Origin: JBGPBY01 sp041481485
GTDB lineage: Bacteria; Acidobacteriota; Terriglobia; 20CM-2-55-15
DNA length: 20,383 nt
Direction: 5' to 3'
Assembly: GCA_041481485.1 (NCBI GenBank)
Contig: JBGPBY010000056.1
Span: forward strand, 1-20,383
The translations under genes and the position numbers were made by a program. This document shows, piece after piece, positions 7,468 through 14,359 of this stretch. Every line of letters starts with the position of its first letter. Positions within the stretch are counted from its first letter, which is position 1. Under the pieces are notes generated by a model. It ran no database searches and had not been told where the DNA came from. It saw only the letters and a program-made list of their open reading frames with translations.

Positions 7468-10400
7468 ATGTCGCAATCTCTTCTCTGGCCCATCATCCGA
7501 TTCGAGCTGAGGTACCACTCCAGACGGATCTCGACTTATGTCTATTTTGCAAGCTGGTTGGTCGTCGGGTGCCTGCTCATCAGTCTGCCTGAGGGGCGGG
7601 AAAATGCAGTACTGAACAGTCCCTCAGCCATCGCAGGTTACTCGGGCACCCTGATGGCGTTCGGCGTGATCATATTGTCCGCTATCTGCGGAATGGCGGT
7701 GTGCCGCGATTTCGAAGACGATACCTACCAGTTGTTTTTCACCACGCCGATGCGGCGGAAAGACTACCTGCTGGGGCGCCTGGCCGGCGCGTTGATCGTC
7801 TCACTGTTCGTATTCTCGGGGATCACCCTTGGACTGCTTGCCGGTACCGTTATGCCTTGGGCCGACAAGGTGCACATGGAACCGATTCGCCTGTGGGTGT
7901 ACGTGCAGCCGTATCTGCTCTTCATTGTCACGACAGTCTGTTGGACCGGTGCATTGTTCTTTGCAGTGGGCGCGCTGTCTCGCCGAATCGTATTCGTGTA
8001 TCTGCAAGGAGTGGTCTTTGTCGCCCTCTATCTCGGCGTCCAACGGATGCTCGGCAACCTGAACGATTACTGGGTGGCACTGTTCGATCCTTTTGGCTTT
8101 GGTGCGGCAAACCAGGTGACGAAGTACTGGACGCTGGCAGAAACAAACACGCGCTTGATTCCACTGGCCGGAGCGCTGCTGTGGAACCGTGTCATCTGGC
8201 TCAGTGTAGGAGTGGCCACCGTCATCGGGGTCTGCCGGTTTTTTCCGTTTTCTGTGGAAGCGTTGATCTGGCGCCGATCGAGACGCCAGGCAGAACTGCC
8301 AGATCAGACGCCCGATGCACCTGTGATCCGGCCGTCAGCAGCAACTCTCCGATTCGACTGGCGGACCAGCGCCGCGACGTTCGTGGCGTTGACGCGTCTT
8401 CGTGCCAGATCGATCCTGACGGATCTGCCTTTTATCGCGATTGCGTTTTTCACATTATCATTGAGCATCGTCATCGGCTGGGGAGCGCCGCGCATCGCGG
8501 ACACTCCGGTGTATCCCGTCACGTATTTGATGACGGACAACATCGGCATACTCATGGCCATCGTGATCACAGCGATGTATGCGGGTGAGCTGGTCTGGAA
8601 GGAACGCACGCTGAAGTTCGACCAGGTTTATGACGCCCTGCCCATGCCGAACTGGTTAAATTTTACGAGCCAGCTCTCGGCGCTTGCGATCGTCCAGATC
8701 GCAATCCTGACGGCCATGATGGCAGCCGGAATCATCCAGCAGGCGGCGCAGGGATACTTTCGATTCGAAGTGAACCTCTACCTCAAGGAGCTGTTCGTAA
8801 TTGACCTTTCGGCTTTGGTCTTGTATGGGGTGCTCGCCATCTTCCTGCAAACCATTCTTCCGAACAAGTTTCTCGGCCACGCTGTAGTAATTGGTTTGTT
8901 TCTTGGCTCGAGTCTCCTGGCCGAGCTGATGGACAAATGGAATGTGACGATCCCGGCGCATCTCTACGATTTTGCCAGCACGCCCGATTACACCTATTCG
9001 GACATGAACCACTACGGACCATTTGTGCGGCCGATCGTTTGGTACATGTTTTATTGGAGTGCGCTCGCAGTGATATTTGCTGCTGGCGCCCTGTTGTTCA
9101 GCCGTCGAGGTACGGATCGCGGTTTGCGGGTGCGTTGGCGCCAGGCCCGGTCGCGAGCCCGTGTCACGCTGATGACCGTAGCGAGCATGAGCCTGATCGT
9201 GTTTCTGGCCGTGGGTGGCTACCTTTATTATGACGCTCGCGTGGTCAATACGGAATTCATGCCGCGCAGGGCCAACGAAGCGAAGTGGGCACGGTACGAG
9301 AAGGAGTTCAAACAATACGAGACGTTGCCGCAGCCGAAAATCACCGCGGTCGAGGTTGCAGTCGACATCGTGCCCGAGCACGCCACGCTCACGGCGGCCG
9401 GCGTCTACACGCTCGTCAACAAAGACGTGAAGCCGATTTCCACCGTTCACATTGTCGATACCGCGCGCACCTTAAAAGCAGTGTCATTTGATCGGCCGTT
9501 CAAGGAGACCCAGTTCGATAAAGAGTTGAAGTATCACATCTATCAGTTTGACGCTCCGCTCGCGCCCGGCGAGACCGTGCACCTTCAGTTTACGGTTGGC
9601 CACGAGAACCACGGCTTTCAGGACACCGGGACCGACGTTGTCGCCAATGGCACATTCACCGGGGAGGGAGGCTTTCCCAAAATTGGATACCAGCGCGACG
9701 CCGAACTTGAGAGTGAAGACACCCGCAGAAAGCAGGGGCTGCCGAAACGCGAGGATTTGCCGCCGCCCGACCGGGCCGGTGTCCGTGCGCGCAGTCTATT
9801 CTCGCAGGATGCGGACTGGGTTTCCTTCAAGGCAACCGTTAGCACCGCGCCAGATCAGATCGCGATTGCTCCCGGGTACCTGACCCGCGAATGGATGGAA
9901 AACGGCCGGCGTTACTTTTCGTACGACATGGGCGACACGAAGATCCAGAATTTTTACACGTTCGTGTCCGCACGATACGTCATGAAACGTGAGATGTGGA
10001 ACGGCGTGAATATCGAGGTCTACTACGACCCGCATCATCCGTACAACGTCGATCGCATGATCCAATCCGTGAAGACGGGCCTGGAATACTTCACCTCTAA
10101 TTTCGGTCCATATCAGTTTCGCCAGTTCCGTGTCCTGGAGTTTCCCCGCTATCAATCTTTCGCACAGTCCTTTTCGAATACGGTTCCATATTCGGAGAGC
10201 ATCGGATTCATCTTTCATCCGACGAAAGAGGACGACCTCGATTACCCGCTGTATGTCACCGCACACGAGCTCGCGCATCAATGGTGGGGCCACCAGTTAG
10301 TCGGAGCGTGGGCACAGGGATCCAATATACTTGGCGAGACACTGGCGGAATATTCGGCGCTCATGGTCGTCGAGCACACTCTCGGGTCGTCCGGCGTGCG

Positions 10401-11043
10401 CACTTACCTCAAGCACGACCTCGATGGATATCTCAGCGGCAGACGAAGCGAAGTCCGCGGCGAGCAGACACTCGCGAGAGTCACGCGGCAGGGATACGTC
10501 TGGTACAACAAGGGCAGTCTGGTGATGTACGCACTCAAGGATTACATCGGCGAGGAGCGGCTCAACGCGGTGTTGCGCAGCTACCTTGAAAAAGTGCGAT
10601 TTCAGGATCCACCGTACACGACAGTGGACGATTTCATAGATACGCTGCGTGCGGCCATGCCGGACGATCGCAAATACCTGATCACCGATTTTTTCGAAAC
10701 TCTGACGCTCTTCGATAACCGTGCGTTGTCGGCATCCTGGCGCGAGACGCCGGACCATCGCTTTGCAGTGACGCTGAAAGTCTCGGCCGCAAAACTCCGC
10801 GCCGACGACAAGGGGAATGAGAACGAGATTCCAATCGACGACCTGATCGACATTGGAGTGTTCAGCGGCAAGGGCAAGGACGAAAAGGCCCTCTACCTCG
10901 AGAAGCGGAGGATCACACAACATGAAACGACCATCGAGGTCGTCGTCGATCAACAGCCGTCCCGCGCAGGAATCGACCCGTATAACAAGCTCATCGACCG
11001 CGTTTCCGACGACAACGTGGTGTCGGTGAAGAGCGGCAGCTGA
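7468..11043 (+). CDS. ABC-2 permease fused to M1-family aminopeptidase
   Basis: 1191 residues; no Shine-Dalgarno, start 2 bases after the ATPase stop, so it is probably translationally coupled. About residues 1-600 contain some twelve hydrophobic segments in two blocks of ABC-2 type permease (for example GTLMAFGVIILSAICGMAV and LLFIVTTVCWTGALFFAVGAL), ending in a segment near 570-592. The rest is an M1 metallopeptidase, probably facing the periplasm: zinc motif HELAHQWWG (His933, Glu934, His937), the third ligand region LGETLAEYS with Glu957, and the transition-state tyrosine in YNKG (Tyr1013). The exopeptidase motif GAMEN is absent; its place is taken by FSNTVPYSE (902-910). Glu957 is one position further from His937 than in the classical HExxHx18E pattern, which I believe is normal for this fusion family. 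Likely role: an ATP-dependent membrane complex that also cleaves peptides. The substrate is unknown. Confidence 0.92.
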   Translation: MSQSLLWPIIRFELRYHSRRISTYVYFASWLVVGCLLISLPEGRENAVLNSPSAIAGYSGTLMAFGVIILSAICGMAVCRDFEDDTYQLFFTTPMRRKDYLLGRLAGALIVSLFVFSGITLGLLAGTVMPWADKVHMEPIRLWVYVQPYLLFIVTTVCWTGALFFAVGALSRRIVFVYLQGVVFVALYLGVQRMLGNLNDYWVALFDPFGFGAANQVTKYWTLAETNTRLIPLAGALLWNRVIWLSVGVATVIGVCRFFPFSVEALIWRRSRRQAELPDQTPDAPVIRPSAATLRFDWRTSAATFVALTRLRARSILTDLPFIAIAFFTLSLSIVIGWGAPRIADTPVYPVTYLMTDNIGILMAIVITAMYAGELVWKERTLKFDQVYDALPMPNWLNFTSQLSALAIVQIAILTAMMAAGIIQQAAQGYFRFEVNLYLKELFVIDLSALVLYGVLAIFLQTILPNKFLGHAVVIGLFLGSSLLAELMDKWNVTIPAHLYDFASTPDYTYSDMNHYGPFVRPIVWYMFYWSALAVIFAAGALLFSRRGTDRGLRVRWRQARSRARVTLMTVASMSLIVFLAVGGYLYYDARVVNTEFMPRRANEAKWARYEKEFKQYETLPQPKITAVEVAVDIVPEHATLTAAGVYTLVNKDVKPISTVHIVDTARTLKAVSFDRPFKETQFDKELKYHIYQFDAPLAPGETVHLQFTVGHENHGFQDTGTDVVANGTFTGEGGFPKIGYQRDAELESEDTRRKQGLPKREDLPPPDRAGVRARSLFSQDADWVSFKATVSTAPDQIAIAPGYLTREWMENGRRYFSYDMGDTKIQNFYTFVSARYVMKREMWNGVNIEVYYDPHHPYNVDRMIQSVKTGLEYFTSNFGPYQFRQFRVLEFPRYQSFAQSFSNTVPYSESIGFIFHPTKEDDLDYPLYVTAHELAHQWWGHQLVGAWAQGSNILGETLAEYSALMVVEHTLGSSGVRTYLKHDLDGYLSGRRSEVRGEQTLARVTRQGYVWYNKGSLVMYALKDYIGEERLNAVLRSYLEKVRFQDPPYTTVDDFIDTLRAAMPDDRKYLITDFFETLTLFDNRALSASWRETPDHRFAVTLKVSAAKLRADDKGNENEIPIDDLIDIGVFSGKGKDEKALYLEKRRITQHETTIEVVVDQQPSRAGIDPYNKLIDRVSDDNVVSVKSGS

Positions 11044-11503
11044 TCATCGTCAGACAAAAAGTTAGAGGATGGGAGAACTCGTGGGACTGGGGTAAGAATT
11101 ATTGACCATAGAAAGGCTTCAACCATGGGGAAGCCGGCGCCGCGTTTGGGGGTCGTAAGGCGGAACGCGTGGAAATCGTTCTGGGCTGCCGATCCTGATT
11201 TCGGGAAAGTGCCTCCGAGAACATTCCGGGAAGGTGAAAATCGCAACACGTCCTCCAGTCGCGAAGTATTTATCCATTTGGCGCCAACGGATCGATCCAC
11301 GCAAGCCCGTTATCGGGTTAAACAGTGAAGATCTGCAACCTAAGAAACCCAGCCCTTTCACGATCTTTGTTCTAAGATATTCGCGAAAAAGAAGAAATTG
11401 GACCGGCTCGGCAATTTGGCCTGGTCTTAGACTGCAGAGAAATGGCGGCCATTGCGCCACAGGGCTGCAGGTCCACTGGAGCTTGGGCGTCCCATACCCG
11501 TTT
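11044..11503. other. Long intergenic region, no gene recognised
   Basis: 460 bases after the M1 fusion gene. Short open frames occur on both strands but none has a ribosome binding site or protein-like composition. A small hairpin is possible at about 11113-11132 (GGCTTC / GAAGCC), and CCCG-TTAT-CGGG sits near 11307-11318, but neither has a T-run, so I do not call a terminator. The region separates the conserved transporter operon from the accessory patch with the attC-like site and the toxin-antitoxin pair. Confidence 0.5.
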
Positions 11504-11797
11504 ATGAATATCGAGACCAAACAGTTGTTGACCCGCTGGCAGTCACTCGAGAAGAACGATGGACTCCGGCGAGCAGGCGCGACCGCTCGCCGGTTTTGGA
11601 TTATTGGCTTGGTTCTTTGCATCTTCGTCGTGTTCGCCGTGTTTTATCGGCTTCATCCTGCGTTCATCGCTGGTCCCGCTGCTGCGATGGGGTGGGTTAT
11701 TGCCGAGTCGAACGCGCTTCGGACGCGCCTCGCTCAGTGGCCCATCGTCAAGAGCTACATTGACTGGAAGAAGGTAGAGGAGGACTTGAAAGGATGA
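11504..11797 (+). CDS. Small membrane protein of unknown function
   Basis: 97 residues from the ATG at 11504. The frame is open further upstream to 11234, but that part is low-complexity basic sequence without protein character, whereas from MNIETKQLLTRWQSLEKNDG it looks coding. Layout: a charged cytoplasmic N-terminus, a strong transmembrane segment at about 34-52 (FWIIGLVLCIFVVFAVFY), a second weaker one at about 54-68 (PAFIAGPAAAMGWVI), and a charged C-terminus (SYIDWKKVEEDLKG). I do not recognise the family. There is no clear Shine-Dalgarno. The stop codon is 10 bases before an attC-like site, the arrangement expected for the single gene of an integron cassette. Confidence 0.6.
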   Translation: MNIETKQLLTRWQSLEKNDGLRRAGATARRFWIIGLVLCIFVVFAVFYRLHPAFIAGPAAAMGWVIAESNALRTRLAQWPIVKSYIDWKKVEEDLKG

Positions 11798-11807
11798 GGA
11801 CGTTGAC

Positions 11808-11910
11808 GCCTAACACGGGCCTGCAGCCGACGAGCGGCGCGCTGGCGGTTGCCGCCCGGTTTCCAGCTACGGCAGCGCGCAGCTCGTGGCTGAGACCAGA
11901 ATCGTTATGC
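11808..11910. other. attC-like integron recombination site
   Basis: The left end is GCCTAAC (11808-11814), matching the R'' consensus RYYYAAC. The right end is GTTATGC (11904-11910), matching GTTRRRY except for one base. Inside, CAGCCGACGAGC (from about 11823) pairs with GCTCGTGGCTG (11883-11893) and leaves a single extra G unpaired. Such an extrahelical base in an otherwise good stem is the hallmark that integrases use to choose the strand. The outer arms are the variable linker, the pairing continues into a GCGCGC stretch, and the loop in between is about 40 bases. The length of 103 bases is normal for attC. Only one convincing site is visible and there is no integrase in the window, so this would be an isolated site or part of a cluster lacking integrase. 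Confidence 0.6.
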
Positions 11911-11989
11911 GCACTCACGCGAACCACAGCCGCGAATCCATATGATCATTTGTTAAGATTGAAAAGTCGGCGGCGAAGGAGGTTTGCCT

Positions 11990-12172
11990 GTGGATACAAA
12001 GCAACAGATGTTGAAGGCCATCGAAGAGTTACCCGATGACGCGAACGTCGAGGACGCTTTGGAGCGCCTGTATTTGCTGTACAAAATCGAAAGAGGAGTC
12101 AAACAGGCTGATGCCGGGGTCCTGATCAGCCAAGAAGAAGCTCGCCAGCGAATGGCGAAATGGCTGAAGTAA
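11990..12172 (+). CDS. Small antitoxin of a type II toxin-antitoxin pair
   Basis: 60 residues. I chose the GTG at 11990 because AAGGAGG at 11976-11982 is 7 bases upstream; the TTG at 11984 would be only 1 base away. A TAAGAT at 11954-11959 may be the -10 box. The protein is acidic and helical (IEELPDDANVEDALERLYLL), with a C-terminal tail ISQEEARQRMAKWLK that resembles the toxin-binding tails of small antitoxins paired with ParE/RelE toxins. I cannot see a classical ribbon-helix-helix or Phd motif, so the DNA-binding type is open. It overlaps the toxin gene by 13 bases. Confidence 0.75.
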   Translation: MDTKQQMLKAIEELPDDANVEDALERLYLLYKIERGVKQADAGVLISQEEARQRMAKWLK

Positions 12173-12474
12173 AGTGGACGCCGCAGGCTCTCGATGATCT
12201 TGAGGCGATTTGTCTCTTCATTGCACGTGATGCGCCAACGATTGCGGCAGTGTTCGCTCAAAAAGCGTTCGATGCAACCGATCGCTTGGCGGATTTTCCA
12301 GAGTCAGGCCGAATTGTTCCTGAAATGAACGATCCGAATTTCAGAGAAATTATTCTTAGCAATTACCGGCTCATCTACAGACTTCGGTCGGGTGATGTTC
12401 AGATCGTGACCGTACACCACGGGGCCAGAAAGCTAGACCCTGCCGACCTGGAAAGCGGCGCATCAAAGCGTTGA
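12160..12474 (+). CDS. ParE/RelE-superfamily toxin
   Basis: 104 residues beginning inside the antitoxin gene (13-base overlap), a typical toxin-antitoxin operon. The sequence fits the ParE/RelE fold: N-terminal VKWTPQALDDLEAICLFIA, the central helix with AFDATDRLADFPESGRIVPE, then NFREIILSNYRLIYRLRSGD and VQIVTVHHGARKLDP. The FPxxGR and the YRLIYR block are the usual landmarks. Whether it acts on gyrase, like ParE, or on ribosome-bound mRNA, like RelE, cannot be decided by eye; the lack of a strong basic catalytic cluster favours ParE-like. Toxin-antitoxin pairs are common passengers of integron cassettes, and this one lies right after the attC-like site. Confidence 0.85.
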   Translation: MAEVKWTPQALDDLEAICLFIARDAPTIAAVFAQKAFDATDRLADFPESGRIVPEMNDPNFREIILSNYRLIYRLRSGDVQIVTVHHGARKLDPADLESGASKR

Positions 12475-12556
12475 ACCCGGCGCCGCGTGGCCGTTATCGC
12501 GCCCACAGCGGTTCCACGCACCTCTCGCTTGAGCTTCAGTGGGCTGGAAAATCGGC

Positions 12557-12585
12557 TTGTTGTGTGCGTTCTTAGGAGGTAAGAT
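12557..12585 (+). promoter_or_regulatory. Predicted sigma-70-type promoter for the second ankyrin/DUF1592/DUF1552 operon
   Basis: TTGTTG at 12557-12562 and TAAGAT at 12580-12585 are separated by exactly 17 bases. It would start transcription near 12592, leaving a leader of about 90 bases before the ATG at 12683. No operator-like repeat is visible. The assignment rests on sequence resemblance only. Confidence 0.35.
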
Positions 12586-12682
12586 CAGGCCTAAATTGTG
12601 CTGCCGTAAGGATCTGGAGGGTATCGCAATTTGCCAGTCTCATCTGCCGCGGGACCAGGGCAGAACTTAAAGGTAGGGAAAC

Positions 12683-14359
12683 ATGGGCGCACCAGGATAT
12701 TCGACTCGGCTGCTGATCTCGATGCTGCTATTCGTGACGGTATTCGCCACAGTGCTGTGGCCGGCGAATGATCCCGCGCTCGTTACTGCGGCGAGAGACG
12801 ATGATTTTGCCGCGGTGCGCACTCTGCTCGCCCAAAATGTAAAGGTAAACGAACCCGCGCGCGATGGGTCCACGGCTCTGCTTTGGGCGGTGCACCATTC
12901 CGACCTTGGGATGGTGCGCGCACTTATTGCTTCTGGCGCGTACCTCCATTCGATCAACCACTACGGCGTCACGCCGCTGCTGGAAGCCAGCCGCACAGGC
13001 GATACGGATATCATCGCGGAGTTGTTAAAGTCTGGCGCAGACGTCAAGAAGTCGATCCATCCGGAAGGCGAAACTCCATTGATGGCCGCGTCACGTACCG
13101 GCAAGCTCAGTGCCGTCGGGCTGCTGCTTAAGGCCGGCTCCGATCCGAACGTCGCCGACAACTACCAGAAAGAAACGGCGCTGATGTGGGCCGCGGATGA
13201 AGGACACGTCGACGTCGTCAATGCATTGCTGGCCGCGGAAGCCGACCCGAACGCCAAGGCGGAGATTTCCCAGCTGACTACGCGGAAAAATGCAGACCAC
13301 GCCACGGGCGGCTTTACTGCACTCATGTTCGCCGTGCGCAATGGTCACGAAGATGTGGTGCGTGTGCTGGTCAAGGGTGGCGCCGATTTGAAAGCCACCA
13401 ACGGCGACGGAATCACAGCGACATCGATCGCCATTGAAAACGACCGTTTCGACCTGGCCAGGACATTGCTCGACCTCGGCGCCGATCCGAATGATGGCGC
13501 GTTGTTCTTCGCGGTCGATATGCATGACGCCACGACCGACATGCGCGCCCATGACGGCTCGCGACTGCGCGCCACCCATCCCAATCAGCTCACAGCGCTG
13601 GACCTCGTCAAGCTGTTGCTCGACCGGGGAGCCGATCCGAACAAGCCGTTTGTCGGCCAGATTCACAACACCTCGCTGTGCTGCGATGCCGAGCAAAACT
13701 CGTCGCCGTTCTTCCGCGCGGCGATCGCATCCGATGTCGAAGCGCTCAAGATGATGATTAGGCACGGCGCAAAAGTCGATTGGAGCCCGGCGGAGATCAA
13801 AAAGAATAATAAGGATGGAGAGGCTGCAGCAGCTGGTGGACGAGCCATGAACGCCAACGTTGGCAAGACTCCCGCGATGATGGCGATGGTCGGCGGCCGT
13901 GGTGCTCCGTTTGCTGCAGGCCCAGGATTTGAACGATTGCTCGCTCCGCCATTCCGGGAGACGTCGAATCGCGACCCGGGCGACGCGCTTAAGGTGCTGC
14001 TGGAAGCCGGCGCCAATCCCAATGCAAAGACGACTGAGGGCGGGACATTGCTGCATCAGGCTGTGACGGCGCGCAGGACCGACATGATCCGCGCACTTGC
14101 CTCTGCCGGTGCGAAGTTCGACACCGTCAACAAGGAAAACCTCACGCCCCTGCTGCTGGCCGAAAAACCGGAACCGCCGCCACCGCCGGGGAACAACACG
14201 GACGCGCGCGCCTGGCGCCCGCGGCGCGATTCGCGCGAAGAGGTGATCGCCACCGTGCGCGAGCTCATGCATCTGGGACCCAATGATCCGGCTCCCGTGC
14301 CACCGCCATTGCCGGAACAGGAAAAGAAAGTCCCGGAGAAGAAAGACGACACGAAATGA
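12683..14359 (+). CDS. Exported ankyrin-repeat protein (copy 2)
   Basis: 558 residues; AGGTAGGG just upstream serves as ribosome binding site. Residues 7-27 (STRLLISMLLFVTVFATVLWP) are a signal peptide or N-terminal anchor. About twelve ankyrin repeats follow, for example DGSTALLWAVHHSD, GVTPLLEASRTGD, KETALMWAADEGH and GFTALMFAVRNGH. Less regular inserts occur near residues 272-306 and 360-430, the second rich in Ala, Gly and Met. The tail is rich in proline and charge (PVPPPLPEQEKKVPEKKD). It is a paralogue of the protein at 1810-3312: the TALMWA repeat, the insert after about four to five repeats and the interrupted later repeats occur in the same order. The stop overlaps the following DUF1592-type gene as ATGA, so the two products are made together. 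Confidence 0.93.
   Translation: MGAPGYSTRLLISMLLFVTVFATVLWPANDPALVTAARDDDFAAVRTLLAQNVKVNEPARDGSTALLWAVHHSDLGMVRALIASGAYLHSINHYGVTPLLEASRTGDTDIIAELLKSGADVKKSIHPEGETPLMAASRTGKLSAVGLLLKAGSDPNVADNYQKETALMWAADEGHVDVVNALLAAEADPNAKAEISQLTTRKNADHATGGFTALMFAVRNGHEDVVRVLVKGGADLKATNGDGITATSIAIENDRFDLARTLLDLGADPNDGALFFAVDMHDATTDMRAHDGSRLRATHPNQLTALDLVKLLLDRGADPNKPFVGQIHNTSLCCDAEQNSSPFFRAAIASDVEALKMMIRHGAKVDWSPAEIKKNNKDGEAAAAGGRAMNANVGKTPAMMAMVGGRGAPFAAGPGFERLLAPPFRETSNRDPGDALKVLLEAGANPNAKTTEGGTLLHQAVTARRTDMIRALASAGAKFDTVNKENLTPLLLAEKPEPPPPPGNNTDARAWRPRRDSREEVIATVRELMHLGPNDPAPVPPPLPEQEKKVPEKKDDTK

Noticed and set aside
11794..12039. 81-codon open frame starting at ATGA overlap after the small membrane protein
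   Set aside because: It translates through the attC-like stem and the leader of the antitoxin gene; the peptide is only a reading of that structure.
12466..12520. Possible second attC site after the toxin gene (GTTGAAC near 12469, GTTATCG near 12492)
   Set aside because: The two boxes are only about 20 bases apart, each misses the consensus, and no inner stem with an extrahelical base forms.
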